Assembly: GCA_018907035.1 (NCBI GenBank)
Contig: JACCIC010000360.1
Location: forward strand, 116,796-180,795
Source: Sycobia sp. Sy_11
Lineage: Eukaryota; Arthropoda; Insecta; Hymenoptera; Epichrysomallidae
Length of the DNA stretch: 64,000 nt
Reading direction: 5' to 3'
In this document: in pieces, positions 1-12,316 of the stretch
Position numbering within the stretch: the stretch's first letter is position 1
Layout: each line of letters starts with the position of its first letter
Notes under the pieces: generated by a model
Told to the model about the DNA's origin: nothing
Databases searched by the model: none
Seen by the model: only the letters and a program-made list of their open reading frames with translations
Made by a program: the position numbers and the translations under genes

Positions 1-61
1 TTTTCGGTCCAGCATTGCGTCTCGTATATCTAAAATTCGGTTGACGAAGGTCAACATCGTT

Positions 62-793
62 TCATTGCGGTAAATTTTCGCCGCACCAAGTTGACCGCGG
101 AGGTTGTTCAGTGTCTCGGTGGGCGCGAAAATTTAGCTGGAGGCGGTCAAAGAGATCTCTGAGGCTGTGAAACGGTATGCCTTCAACCGCTGAATATGCG
201 TGACTCGAGAACTTATTCTTTAGTAGAGTTACTATGTGCGGCTCCAGGTGTGCGGGGACAGAGCCCACTGCTCTCCTGCAAGCCTTCAAGAAACTTGTCA
301 GGTTCGTGCCGTCGAAGCGTGGCACGTTGGAAAGGGCCTCCTTTACATAGACCGATGTCGAAACGTTCGTTCCGTGGTCTTGCCATAACGGCGGCTGAGA
401 CGACGTCGTTACCGGTGCGTTTCTTAAATTCTCGTTCGGGGGCGAGTCGTAATTGCGGAGGTCCCGGCGTATGTTGGGGATCCTCGGTGTATAATTTATT
501 CGCACGACACTTTTTATCCTCGGCGTCTGTGGCGAGTCTACGGGCTTCTGCGCGTGTTCTATCACTGTGTCAGTTGTGCAATTTAATGTCGACTCTCGCA
601 GATGTTCTAACGTACCTTCTGCTTCCAGTCTTCGCGATCTCTCGTCCACTAGTTGTTTTTGGAGCATATCGGCTCTACGATTTGCTTCCAGAATTTCTTC
701 CTCTCTATCCTTTACTCTCTCCTCTCGCTCTGCGATGTCTCGCATTATTTCCTCTAACTCCTCGTTAGTGTATGGTGTGCGTGGCTGCGACAT
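62..793 (-). pseudogene. Gag-like reading frame of an LTR retroelement (Ty3/Gypsy type), frame broken
   Basis: A 243-residue minus-strand frame with a real ATG at 793. Residues about 10-70 are a charged heptad-rich stretch (EELEEIMRDIAEREERV and on), predicted coiled coil. Residues about 157-230 look like the capsid-type helical region of insect Gypsy Gag proteins, beginning VPRFDGTNL. In intact elements Gag packages element RNA into particles. Near residue 220 the frame runs into a tail that ends at a stop at 62, while Gag-like sequence continues in another frame to the window edge, so one small indel has broken the gene. No protease or reverse transcriptase is visible because the element runs off the left edge. 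The family assignment is by pattern recognition only; Pao/BEL is an alternative. Confidence 0.55.
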
Positions 794-1354
794 TATTTCT
801 CTTTTGTATTTCTGAGTTTGGTTGTTTCGTCGATGTGTTATCGACGGTTGTTACATTCGTTAAGTATCGACGGTCGTTTGGTTGGTCGGTGATTTACCGA
901 CACTTGTCTCTGCTCGTTGATACTTTATCAACGGCTAGTGTAATATACGTCGGTCTATTACCAAGAGTAAATTTGTTTATCAGTTAGCTACCTGTAGTTG
1001 GATGGGCTTGGAGGTGAAAATAAACAAACAAACAACAGGAGAAGAGAGAGAAAAAAAAAATTTTTTACTTTTCTGCGCAAATGGTGTACTCGTGTCGGCG
1101 ACTTACCTTTGGGCTAGAGCACAAATTACGCTAATTTTCGATCAGGGCGAAAAGGAAAGAAAAAGAAAAAAAAATAAAATGTATATGTATATATTGAGGG
1201 GAAAAGATGTATGCTTTCTGTGAAGTGCTGCGCTCGTGATTCCTGGTTCACGAATTTGACCTCTGTTAGCTAAAAGGGAAAAAAAGAAAGAGGGAGGAAA
1301 AAAAATTCGATCAATTACTGATTGATAGGCGCTGAAACGCTTCTTGTAGTTCTT
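794..1354. other. Non-coding interval between the two retroelement frames
   Basis: No convincing gene. AT-rich and purine-tract-rich. A short TCGACGGT-like motif recurs near 840-900 with imperfect copies. Confidence 0.4.
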
Positions 1355-1726
1355 TTATTTCGTCGGCTTTGTCTGCCATCTTCCTTCCAGCGCACCTAAA
1401 GTTACCTTAATTACGGTGGCGACGGCAGATCTCAACCTTTTATCCTCTTCTGCTTTTCGCGACAATAATTCAATAATATTTAGGTCGTTGTTTCGTTCTT
1501 CCAATAGGCGTTCTTGCTGTTCGCTTAAAATTTTAAATATCTCGTCTAATTTATGGTTCAATAGGTTGTTTTGGTTCTCTAAAGTTTTTATTCTCCCTGT
1601 CAGACGGTTTATCTGATTCTGCTTTGTTTGTTCGTTTGACAAGAGAAAGCCTAAATTTCTCTCGAGTCTCTCTAGTCGGAGGACCGAAAACCGGTCTAAA
1701 TCTGCTTCTGTTAAAAGCGGGATCAT
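1355..1726 (-). CDS. Coiled-coil protein of unknown function, probably retroelement-associated
   Basis: Minus-strand frame of about 123 residues from the first ATG (MIPLLTEAD) at 1726; the open frame extends further upstream only through non-ATG codons over a TA repeat. Nearly the whole protein is Leu/Asn/Gln/Lys/Glu-rich with heptad spacing (for example RLTGRIKTLENQNNLLNHKL), so a long coiled coil is expected. No enzyme motif is visible. It lies upstream of and on the same strand as the Gag-like frame, which suggests an accessory or leader ORF of the same element. It could also be chance coding in AT-rich DNA. I do not recognise the family. Confidence 0.35.
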   Translation of the reverse strand: MIPLLTEADLDRFSVLRLERLERNLGFLLSNEQTKQNQINRLTGRIKTLENQNNLLNHKLDEIFKILSEQQERLLEERNNDLNIIELLSRKAEEDKRLRSAVATVIKVTLGALEGRWQTKPTK

Positions 1727-1789
1727 TCGGGGCGAAAGGTGCCTATTCGTATATGTAATATGTGTAGTATATATATATATACCTACCAA

Positions 1790-2493
1790 TATATTTACGT
1801 AATTTGGTTTATTACGTTTATTAGATTTTGGGAGATTTATGTGTATATATATTTACATATCCTGGAAAAAAAGACGTGAAATTTGAACAACAAGGGAAAA
1901 GGGAAAAAAGAAAGATCAAAATCTAGTCAACAACAAAAACGAAAATTATCGAAATTGCGAGTTGAATTCAATTCCTTTCCCGAGGGAAAGAGAAAAAAAA
2001 ATACAAAAACAAAAAAGAATAAACAAGAAGGACGATTATTTTAAAAAAGAGGATTTATTTTAAATTTATTTATTTATTTATTTTAATTTATTTATTTTAA
2101 TCGCGATTTATTTTGAAAAGGGGAAAAGAAAAATATTGATATTCTACTCGATCGTTGTTTGCCAAAAAAAAAAAAAAATATTGATTCTACTCAAAAAAAA
2201 AAAATGGTGAAATCAATTTATTTCAAACTTATTTCGGCTTGTGATTCTCTTATGAGGTTTTGTCTCCTTCGTCTATTATGTTCGATTTATATTAAACTAT
2301 TTTTGTCTTATTGATTTCAAATGTACTCTATCCCGAGAGTGAAAGACACGAGAAAAAAAATTATTGGTATTTCATTCGGTTTAAATTTACGCGCAACTAT
2401 TTAGATTTATTATAATAACAATTCGATTGAGTTGAATTTATTTTATATTTAACTTCTGTGTAGTTCTTTCAAATTGCGTGCGTATGACCGCGC

Positions 2494-2495
<2 letters not shown>
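1790..2495. other. AT-rich non-coding DNA
   Basis: Many A tracts and short ATTT repeats (for example near 2060-2100). No gene or structured RNA seen. Confidence 0.4.
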
Positions 2496-2496
<1 letters not shown>

Positions 2497-2532
<36 letters not shown>

Positions 2533-2534
2533 CT

Positions 2535-2580
<46 letters not shown>
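2497..2580. repeat. Two (TA)n microsatellite tracts
   Basis: Alternating TA at about 2497-2527 and 2542-2579, separated by about 14 bases with TACGCG. The open frames across it are simple IYIYIY translations and are not genes. Confidence 0.9.
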
Positions 2581-2581
<1 letters not shown>

Positions 2582-3590
2582 CTCGTCGGATATTATAAAA
2601 CTTCGCACGGAGATAGCTTGTTTCTTTCACGGACTGATAGATGACCCGTGTGTAAGCTACTTGATCTTGCAGGTGCGGCTTTATGCAGCAACCCAAGAAA
2701 AAGATAGTATTCCGAGCTGGTGACTTCAATGCGTGTACAGACAGAGACTGCGAGTTCGCGCAAAGATGCCTGCCGATGTACGTGGGTTTGTGTTAGAAAC
2801 GTTTTGCTGATTATTTAAGCTGCGGTGACACAATTCTTCGTGAGAAATTTATTTTAACGCGTTTATAATTTATTTAATTATTTCCGATAATTGTTCGAAT
2901 TTACTTTTGAACCAGAATACGGAAGAAATAGGAAGAAAAGGAATTATGATGGTTTCTATATGTATATAAATTTATACGTATCACAATTATAAAAAAAAAA
3001 AAATGTTTTAATAAATATTAATAAATGTCATATATTTATAATAATAATTTAAAAAATGAGAAAAAAAATATTTGATTAGTTGAAAAGAGAGAGAAAAAAC
3101 TTTAATCCAGGAATATGTGTACAGGCGTAAATGTATAAAAAAAATTATTTATTGAACAAAGAGAAAAACGTTCGTTTTACCGAAGGAAAGTAATGCAATT
3201 TGTATCAGACTTTAGACAGTACTAATATGAGAACATTGAATTCAAGACAGATTATTTTGATTTAATTAGGTTTATATCAGAATTGAAATGATTTATATGA
3301 TCGGCAATTCGGCCCAAAGCAGAGCACGTTTGAATGAACTAAATTTATATCGGAATTTTATTTATGCTTTATCGAAATAGAAAAAAAAGTAATATAGAAG
3401 AAAGGCAAGAGTAAAAAAAATAAAATAAAAGGTTTAACTAAAATTCAAAGATGCTTTAATTTAAGTACTATAAGTCTTCTGTTTCAAGAGGAAAAGAAAA
3501 AAAAAAGGCAAATTTATTCAATATTCACAAGTGTTTGATTTGACTAAGATAAAGCGTGCATTTGATATATCTATATATGTATATAATTTT

Positions 3591-3980
3591 GAAAATATAT
3601 ACTATAATTATAAATTATATATAAATAAATATATATATAATTTTGAAGTATTTATTTGAATTTTCATAAAAATTTTTAAAATATATCGTTAATATGATTA
3701 TTATATAATTGTTATATTGTTTATATAACATTCACAGCAAATTTTGAAAATATATATTATAATTATAAATTATATATAAATAAATATATATTTAATTTTG
3801 AAGTATTTATTTGAAATTTTATAAAGATTTTTAAAGTATATCGTTAATGAAGTTATTATATAATTGTTATACTGTTTATATAACATTCACAACAAACTTT
3901 GAAAATATATATATTATAATTTATATATAAATAAATATATATATAATTTTGAAGTATTTATTTGAATTTTTATAATAATT
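3591..3980. repeat. AT-rich tandem repeat, period about 155 bp, about 2.5 copies
   Basis: The word GAAAATATAT followed by the same AT-rich sequence (including GAAGTATTTATTTGA) starts at 3591, 3746 and 3901. Units 1 and 2 also share a CGTTAATATGATTATTATA-type segment. The third unit is cut short at about 3980, next to the possible primer-binding site. Confidence 0.8.
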
Positions 3981-4002
3981 CTTGGTGGGGAAAACAAATC
4001 AC

Positions 4003-5366
4003 ACCGCACTGTCACCAATTTTTACGTCCGGGTGAGTTTGTTAATACTTTACACCGGCGTATTTATGGTGTAACTTGTTTTCCCTGAAGACTTACCTTGT
4101 CTTTCTAGGATGGCAGCGTTGGCGAGGATTCCCGAAAGGAGCGCTAGGCTCGTTTGATGCTTGGTCGTTGCGGGCTGCCCTACCGTAGTGGTACACTACT
4201 TATTGCAGCTGGCTCTCGACGTTGGTACGAGGAAAAGGGTGGCAGGAAATATGTATGATTTATGTGTATTCTTTAATAAATGAACTAAAACCAACACCTG
4301 TGTATCCTTATAATTGAAATCACTTATTTATTTATATTTTCTTACAAATATCACAATCACAACACAGAATTGTTACGTCCACGTTGGTGCTGTAAGTTTC
4401 GGTTGAAATTTAAATATAATTATTATTCGCTTAATCGTTAACTTTAGATTGACGGCATACAAGTCGCGGCTTCTTGGCTGAACTGTGTTGCAGCAATTGG
4501 AAGAGACGATAACCGTATTAATATTGAATCGAAAACGTAAATTTAGTTTTTCCCGCGATCGCTCCTAATTATAGGGCGAGAGTTCCGACTCCGTGGCTGA
4601 ACTATGTTGCAACGATTTGGAGTCGCGAGAAGTCGAACTAACGAAAACTCTTTTAATCAATCGTAAATGATACTTGTATATGCACGAAGACTTGTCGCGA
4701 TCTATTTATGCGGAGGTTGTAATTGAACTCGTATATAAGCGCGACGCTTACGCGAAGTTGACTTGGAAATAAAAATTAAAGTTAAGTCCGATTATTCTCT
4801 TGATAGATACGTGTTTAAAGTCTCGTGGCTGCCTTGGAACTGTCTGACGCGTGCTCGTGCCGGTTTATAAAAGGGTGAGAAAGAAGTTCTCTCGTGCCGC
4901 CGCTGCAGCCACGTACAAAATTATGATTTGCTAAAAACTCGGCGTAAACTCTGTTGCTAAGTGCTAAGAGCAGTTCGTCGGTTGCAAAAGTTGCCTTACG
5001 CGACAGCCTAGTCAGCGTCTGGCTGTGCTACCTGAGATCTTCTTATCGTCGTGTATATATAGTTATACTTCGCAATGTAAATTGGACTATAACTAATTAT
5101 TACAAATAAAGTTCATTAGGCATAATCGTTGCGAAAGCTATGGTTTATCTATATGCGAAGTTTCGCTTAATTCTAACGATATTTCGAGGCGTCTTTGGAC
5201 GTAAAAGTTAGCGATGATACGATAATTATTTATTTACTTGTACGAACGTTGACGGAGGAAGTTTTACTGCGTACGTCTCTTACTAAAAATACATTTATCT
5301 ATGAATAAATCAATCTTTCTCGTAAATTATTTGTGTCTAGGCGTGTTGAGGAGCTGCGCCTCTTAC
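4003..5366 (-). other. Possible LTR and primer-binding site of the minus-strand retroelement
   Basis: Read on the minus strand, TGGTGACAGTGCGG (from 4017 downward) has the TGG start of a tRNA primer-binding site. The preceding ~1.35 kb, from a TGTAAGAGG start near 5366, has a TATAAA motif (near 4864-4872) and polyadenylation-like motifs. This is the right side and distance for a 5' LTR plus a long leader. No second LTR is in the window, so the boundaries cannot be tested here. Confidence 0.22.
4474..4620. repeat. Imperfect direct duplication, offset about 120 bp
   Basis: TGGCTGAACTGTGTTGCA (ending with the segment at 4500) recurs as TGGCTGAACTATGTTGCA (ending with the segment at 4620). Both are followed by related ATTTGG/AATTGG sequence. 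Confidence 0.65.
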
Positions 5367-5567
5367 AATTTATTTAATGCGCACTTCTGTATTGTTTTTA
5401 CAAATGTTCTTTCGTGTTTATATAAATTATAGAAAATTGTTAATAGGGATTCGTACATCTAGAAGGTAAGTCAAGAATATTTTATTCGTCTATAGGTAAG
5501 CTGTCGCCTTGTGGTAATTGGCGTGCAGTGGGTCGATTACCGTGTCTAGAGTGTCGGTGAGGTATTG

Positions 5568-5690
5568 TGTCTGTCGGCGAGTGTATTATCCTATGTCGAT
5601 CGTCGGATCGGTAAGTAGTTTGTCTGTAGGTGCATTATCATGAGTCGTCGGATCGGTAAGTATTCTGTCTGTAGGTGTATTATCATAATA
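5568..5690. repeat. Short tandem repeat, period about 45 bp
   Basis: CGTCGGATCGGTAAGTA starts at 5601 and 5646, each followed by TCTGTAGGTG and ATTATCAT. A degenerate earlier copy of the second half lies at about 5570-5590. Confidence 0.75.
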
Positions 5691-6444
5691 TATAATATAA
5701 TGCAATAATAACTTATAATTCTAACTTGTACATTTTCTTGTCGATAATACGTAACGTACATTTGTATTTATATTTATATTAGCGTATATTAGTATATATC
5801 CTATAATTCTAACTTGTACATGCGAGAATATATATTGGTTACAAACATCGTGGTATATATATTGAATATACATTATATACGTATAGGATATATATTGTGT
5901 TACAAACGGGTTTTAGATACATTGATTACGAGTGTTATAATAATGATATCGGAGAGTGCCGGATGTTACACGAGGCCCTTCTAAACCTCTACCGGCTATG
6001 CAGGACCGGCACCCGAGTTCGATTGAGTGCAACTCACACACCGGGTCGCCTATTGGACAGCGGCCACACCGCTCCCTTTCGTCCGGAGCCTACTAAGCAG
6101 CAATGGCACGACCGCCGTCGTTCGACGACCCTTGCCCTCGTGAACTTGGGCTATCAACCACTGCCACTACGAGTCCGACCTCAGTCGATCGGGGCTGGGA
6201 CAAGTCCCAGGGGCCCCCGATCCCCATAGTACCTGTTATACTCCAGGTGGGAGTTTCGAGACAGCCCACCACCGTGCAGATGCATGCCGACAAGCAATTT
6301 CTGCCCAGTTCGGAGTGTATCGGCTCCTCTGCTGGGTGGGCCTATTGACTAAGGTTAGACCGTGGGCTCGTCAGACCCAAGGCGTGCAGCAAGCTGCACG
6401 CCCCCCTGCGGTCCACCCATTCACACACCACATTCACGCACCAT

Positions 6445-9400
6445 TCATTCTCGCATTCTCTCGATCATTCGCATCCTCGTCGCATACGCTCGTTCCACAT
6501 ACGTACAAAATCTTTCATACGTCTCCCGTTTCCTCAGAACCATACTCACATCCACACTCCCATCCACTCTCTCAATTACACCCATCTCATTTAGGTCACG
6601 CAAGCTAGCATACATATCACATTTACACAACACATGCATCCAGTCTTCCATTCCGTTCCCACACAGACACTCACCATCATCCACCAAATTCCAGCCATGC
6701 AGTCATGCCGGTTAGTATATAACCGACCGTGAGACTCGGTTGGAAACCTTTCATTCTCGAAACCATTCGCACATCATTCATAAACTCGTACAAAACCCTC
6801 CCATTCACAGAATTCTCCCATCTCACTTGCCATCTATCGTACATTCTCTCATTCAACAGTTTCATCCACTCGCTCTCATTCATTCCGTCCGCCTCTTCCA
6901 GCGACACCAGGTCCATCTCATTCATGACCAGCCCCCTTCTAATTTTGTACGCATTCGCTCTTCTCAGGCTCTCAAGGTCCCACGGGGGCCACCCAAGTAG
7001 CACCCGCATGGCCTCCGTGGAAACTGTTCTACACACTCGCGCACTCGCCAACATAAGGATCCTCTGGCTACTAGCCATAAGGGCCCCCATATTGGCAACT
7101 CTCATGCATTCATACCAGGCCGGTGCACCGTACATGGCACCGGCTAGCATTAATCCTTTCATCCATATGTTCAAAACCCTATAAGTAACCCCCCATTCTT
7201 TCTTAAGCACTCTTTTCACAGCATTCAAACTTTTCATTACTTTCGCCCTTATATTCTTCACATGCACACCAAAGTTCATACGCTCACTCATCCACACACC
7301 CAGGTATCTTACACTCTCAACGTACCGAATGTTCCGTACGTCGTTATCATTCACACACATACGCACACGCCGATTCACGTTTATCTTTTCCCTTAACATC
7401 ATACACACAGTCTTATCACCAGAAACATTCATACCCACAAGCGTACCCCATCTATAAACCACTTTCATACATTCACTCACCAGACACTCTATTCTAGCCC
7501 TGGAATCACCCGCAACAACGATGGCCAGATCGTCAGCGTAGGCCACAACCCGACCATTCGCTGCCGCAAGTTCATCCAGGAGCTCATTCATACAGAGGTT
7601 CCACACGTAGGGGCCCGCAATGGAGCCCTGCGGGCAGCCCCTCTCCGCATTCACCCATATCTCATCCATACTGTTCCTCATACACGCTTCCCTTTCATTA
7701 AAATAATCCATCCACACACCAAGCTCACATCCCATGCATCCAGTATTTCTCATACACTCCACAATCACGCTCCATTCAAGGTTGTCGAAGGCACCCTGAA
7801 AGTCAACAAAGACGCCCAGAACGTATTCGCCCTGGGCGGAGAGAACATCACTCATGAAACACGTCCACGCATCGTCACACGATCTTCCATTCATAAAGCC
7901 AATCTGCCGTTCATTCCATTTCCCATTCATTCTCACATTCATACGTTCAACGAGGAGTTCCTCCAGGACTTTCCCCAGGCCGCTTAACAGGCTAATAGGC
8001 TTGTAGGACCCAAGGTTTCTCCTGTCCTTTTCGACACTCTTCAGGAGTGCCACAACTCTCGCGCGCTTCCACATCTTCGGGAACACACATTCATTCAGAC
8101 ATTTCTCATACATACTCTTCACATACATGTGTATGGCTTCCCATACATTCCGCAGCATCGAGCTGGTGAAGCCATCCAGCCCTGGTGCTTTCCTCATTCT
8201 CAAGAGCCTCACAGCCGCACTCATTTCGTCCCATTCAAACTCCTCACGCGATCCACTCGCACTCATTACATTCACTCCGGTGGACCACGGACCCCGGGGA
8301 AAGCGTGGAACCCTTCTCGGGAAGAATTTCCCGATAAGGACCTCCGCGCTCTCCCTCCAGTTCGTGGTGTACCTTCCATCAACCCATAGTCCAGCAATTA
8401 AATTCTTATCCCCCCTTCATAAAATCTTATACAGAGCCCCCATGCCTCATCCCTTTCTTTGCCCACAAACTTTTCCCACTCTCCCTCCTTCGCGCACTTC
8501 ATCATACTTTTATATTCGCGAACACGCATTCTCCATTCACTCCAAGATTCTCTCATACGCTCATTCACTCTCTTCGCACGTTGGTATCTTCGCCTCGCAG
8601 CTCGCACCTCCAGCTTCTTCCTTACGAGCTCGTCGTTCCACAATCTGAGGCTCTTCCGTTTACTCAGAGGGGTCTTCCGATTCCCCGAAGTGGAACGGAG
8701 CAGCCACTCATCATTCACGCTCGGCACCCACTCATCACAGTCACCATATCATTCACACACAGGGCCAGGAACGCCCCGTAACCATGCCGTTGGGCACGGT
8801 CACGTAGCGCACTCCTGTAGCCCTCCCAGTCCGCATCCTTTTCGACCCATTTCTCGATGGGCCGACAATCCTGGTGGTCGCTCGGGCGACGATCCTTCAA
8901 CCACAACCTCACAAGGATGGGGTTGTGGTCACTAATTCCGCATTCGTTCATCACCATCCATAACGCCCGGCACTCACCCCCACCAACATTGGTGAGAGTG
9001 ACATCAATGTCACTCTTCCCCATGCTGGCACTGAAGGTGTAGTGCGGGCTTGGCTCATTCAAGACTCTTACATTGTTGCATACAATCCACTCCTCAAGCA
9101 CACATCCACGCACTCTCGGTTCCCTCCCCCCTATCTCTCCGCTGCATATCTACCTCCGAACCCTCAACCCCTTTGCTGAACCAGAGGTTGCTGGTCGCAT
9201 TCGCATCCATCCCAATCACCAATTTACGCCTATTCATACTACTGAACAGGCCGTCCAAGCACCGCACATACGGCTCGATCGAGCCTGCGGCGCAGTACAG
9301 GGAGGCCACTTACAGCTCTCCAAACACACCTTTCGCCCACACACACACACTGTCGTCACACACCCATTTACCCTGCACGAGGCACTCGATGTCTTCACCG

Positions 9401-9609
9401 CATACAATGACAGCCGCGCGCTCGCTCACGCTCAGAAAGGACTTGAATCCCATGGGGATCCCAGTCACCCTTCCGTGAGAGACGTACGGCACCTGCAGCA
9501 GACGTACATCTATCCTTTCATTCATCAACCATTCACTCATATCACACATAACGCCATACCCTCGCTGGCCATTCATCTGCCATACACGCAGTTCCCTAGT
9601 GGCAGCCAT
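6445..9609 (-). pseudogene. R1-A ORF2 (endonuclease/reverse transcriptase), broken, copy A1
   Basis: Starts at ATG 9609 (MAATREL...). The endonuclease part carries the R1-type QMN and GMDANA motifs, but the catalytic glutamate of QEPY is valine (QVPY; codon 9490-9492). The frame then breaks several times (fragments at 9310-9609, 9094-9309, 8715-9113, 8398-8727). The reverse transcriptase part, 6677-8275, is still one open frame with SYKPISLL, VDFQGAFDN, GCPQGS and YADD (near 7529-7540). A final frameshift separates the C-terminal zinc motif (CLC...H...C) at 6445-6687. It cannot encode an active protein. Confidence 0.9.
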
Positions 9610-11021
9610 TCTCGTTCATTCGCGCACCCATATATCCACTCAATCCACATTTTATACACACTCTCTCTTTCTTACACTCTTTCACACCATATCCATACTC
9701 ATAACATCCAAAGCATCTCAACACTGCATCATACACACTCACACGACACGCACTCCATTCCACATATACGCGCCCTTCGTCCAGCAGGCGACGTCTGCTC
9801 GGGGGCGTGACCTCAAGGATCACACTCCCCTGCTCAGCGTCCCTGCTCCCCCTTCTCCCCGCAACCTTCACCCCCTCCTTAAACTCAGCTATACTACACG
9901 CATTCTTTAGATTCTTGGAGTACAACTCCTCCAAGAATCTCTCCGCCGTCAGCACACTCGGCACATTGTATACAATCACTCTAGGCTTAGGAGCAGGCGG
10001 AATCTCCACCTTAAGCCCCGCACTCCTAAGCCCCTCATTCAATCTCAAGCTCTCTCTCTTTCTCTTACACTCAAGGTTTCCACAATCACACCGCCGCTTC
10101 TCGCCACTCGCACATTCTTCACTCTCACATTCGCACACACATTCACACTACACAGACGCTTCTTAACTTCCTCACTCTCCTCATTCTCTCGACCTTTCAC
10201 AATCACAGCAAAGCTCTGACCTGGAGCCGCCCGAGGTGGTGCCATGGGTGCACTCCTCACACCCCCTAGCACCGGCTGTGAAGCCCGTGCCAATGGAGAT
10301 GGCTGAGTTGCCGCCACTCCGGCATACGAGTGAACCCTCCGCTCGTTCGCAGTCACACTCACATTCGCACTTTTCCTCTCACTCAATCTACCCCTCATCT
10401 CAGCATTGATACACAACAAGTTACTCACTATTCTCTCGTACTCACTCACACAGTTCAGCACATGCTCGATCACTCCTTTGTTCACATTTACCTCACTACA
10501 CATTCGACCTCTCAATCGCACACCGATTTCATTCATACGGTTAAGAATCACTCTATCATTCATATCATTCCCGTCAGTCACTCCTTCATTCGCTTTTTCA
10601 TTCACACAGTTAACATTCTCGCGTTCACTCTCTCTCTCTCACTCTCATTTCCATTCTCACACTCACCCACACTCACAGTAACATTCCCACATACACTGTT
10701 GCTCGCACTCACATTCACTTTTTTCGCACTAACAATACACGCATTCAAGATTTCATCCTCATTCGCTCCCTCCCATTCACTCTCCATTCTCGCTTTAAGA
10801 TCTTTGGGGTACTTACCCCCAGCCTCTTCAACACTAAGCTCCTTCTCCTCATGGCGCCTTTTGCGCTTCTGGGCCTCTACGTCCCCCCTCTCCAAAGTCC
10901 TCGCCGTTGTTGCGGTCGTTTTAGAAGTCGAGGCTCGGGTTTTCCGCGGTTGCAACGACTCCGACGACGAGGAGCTCACCGACGCCATCCTTTGCGCCCT
11001 CTTCTTGTGGGACTTGCCCAT
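9596..11021 (-). pseudogene. R1-A ORF1 (zinc-knuckle RNA-binding protein), broken, copy A1
   Basis: Starts at the ATG of MGKSHKK at 11021, the same start as intact copies. It has frameshifts near 10603 and near 10090. A deletion removes part of zinc knuckle 2 and all of knuckle 3: after VCIKCGLSGYMGA it jumps to the last residues RMNENGCH. The histidine of knuckle 2 is also changed (GY for GH). The 14-nt overlap with ORF2 is still visible at 9596-9609. Confidence 0.88.
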
Positions 11022-11176
11022 ACTCGGGCAGACTCCCACCCGCCTCGCGTGCCGCCTCTCTGCTCACCAGGGAGCAGGAAAAAAAAGGGGCACTGTTCAC
11101 TAATCTTAACTTAATTTAACTTAAAAATACTTAATTATTAACTGGTATACCCGTGCTAGGTGCTAGAAGGGGGTAC

Positions 11177-11272
11177 TCGCATCAAACTCGCCGATCCCGA
11201 TCCCACGCCCATGGGGGCCGTGTAGGTAGGCCAATTGGTAGGTACTGCACGTAAAATCCACGGTTACAGAAA
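11177..11272 (+). mobile_element. 3'-terminal fragment of an R1-A element, plus strand
   Basis: Matches the last ~100 bases of R1-A (CCGATCCCACGCCCATGGGG through the terminal ACGGTTACAGAAA), with about 9 bases missing near the start. It abuts the 5' leader of inverted A1 and is followed directly by the 28S footprint, as a normal R1-A 3' end is. Confidence 0.85.
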
Positions 11273-11285
11273 TGTCCCTATCTAC
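11273..11285 (+). repeat. 28S R1 target footprint (junction 0)
   Basis: TGTCCCTATCTAC between the R1-A 3' fragment and the coding-free unit. It matches the known R1 insertion site in arthropod 28S rRNA genes. Confidence 0.9.
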
Positions 11286-11293
11286 CCCCCTCA

Positions 11294-11700
11294 GGGGCCA
11301 CGTCGGTTAATTGGCACTCCAATTAAGTCAGAAGCGAGACGAGGCACGGTGACTTGGTCGCCACCGGGGCCCCGAGACTCCACACGAGAGGCAAGTGGTC
11401 TGTAGAATTTCACGTATACTCAACCCCCCGGGGGCCATGTCGGTTAGTTGGCATACCTACTATGTCAAAAACGAGATATGGCACGGTGACATGGTCGGCA
11501 CCGGCACCCCGAGACCCCACAACCGAGGCAAGTGGTTTGCAGAATTGCCCGTCGACTCAAACCCCTGGGGGCCACGTCGGTTAATTATCATACCAATTAA
11601 GTCGGAAGGGAGACGTGGCACGGTGATATGGTCGACACCGGGACCCCGAGACCCCACAAGCGAGGCAAGTGGCTTTGTAGAATTGCTCGTCAGCTCAATA
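11294..11700 (+). repeat. Tandem repeat, period about 137 bp, three copies
   Basis: GGGGCCACGTCGGTTA-type starts at 11294, 11431 and 11567. Each is followed by an AATTAAGTC/ACTATGTC segment, GGCACGGTGA, a CCCGAGAC...CCACA block and GAGGCAAGTGG. The open frames crossing it are translations of the repeat. Confidence 0.88.
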
Positions 11701-12217
11701 AGTGGAAAACGGTAGCTGGTATGCCAGTGCAAAACGTTAGAAGTAAAAATTCTAGCTTGATTAGAAAGCTATCCTGGGGATTGATTGTTCGTTGTTTGTT
11801 TATAAACAGTGTCAAACGTTCCTCTGCGAATGGCTGTAGGTGAGTTAGAGGCGCTATTTAAGCCCCGAAGCGTAAGGGTCCCTGGGACATTTATGAGCAC
11901 ACATGGGGGGCGCGGCAGAGAAAGGATCGGCTGCAGCCTTCCCGGAGCTGCTCTCATCGGTGCTGGTCGGTTCGGCAAGGCGGGCCACAGCCAAGGCAAG
12001 TTTGGACTGGAATGCATTCGCTTGGCCTTAGACGGATACATTCCAATATCGTTAAATGAGAAAACAGCGTGAAGGCACGCAGGTTCTAACAATGTAGGTA
12101 CCAGGCACGGGCACTGAAAGCTCTTCTTATCAAATAACAAATCAGGGACCCTTGCCTTCCTCCTTTATTTATCTATATAAAACCCACAAGCTAGCATGTA
12201 GGTCTCCGGATGGGGTA

Positions 12218-12316
12218 CCCGAGTGGGTTAGCTGTAATGGGGCCCACTCGGGCTCACTCATTCGGACAAAAGACAAAACTTTGCTGGGCAGGGGGTATGC
12301 ATAGCCCCTGCTCAGC
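12218..12316 (+). other. Two strong hairpins inside C1
   Basis: Arms CCCGAGTGGG (12218-12227) and CCCACTCGGG (12243-12252) are exact complements. GCTGGGCAGGGG (from 12283) pairs with CCCCTGCTCAGC (to 12316) around a TATGCATA loop. Confidence 0.7.

Larger units (their letters stand above)
5971..11176 (-). mobile_element. R1-A copy A1, inverted, both ends missing, decayed
   Basis: Minus-strand copy of the R1-A family seen in A2-A6. It contains decayed ORF1, ORF2 and part of the 3' UTR. It lacks roughly the last 170-200 bases of the 3' UTR (similarity stops at 5971) and most of the 5' leader (it stops at 11176, about 155 bases before the ORF1 ATG, where intact copies have about 1.1 kb). It is the only copy in inverse orientation. 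No 28S footprint is seen at its left end. Its divergence and several frame breaks make it an old copy. Confidence 0.9.

Noticed and set aside
1355..1789. Longer start for the coiled-coil frame at 1789
   Set aside because: The codon there is TTG, and the added residues are only a TA-repeat translation; ATG 1726 is preferred.
2469..2729. Frames encoding IYIYIY peptides
   Set aside because: Translation of (TA)n microsatellites.
5897..6715. Plus-strand frames opposite the A1 3' UTR and C-terminus
   Set aside because: They lie antisense to the R1-A 3' UTR and ORF2, and no independent gene signal is present.
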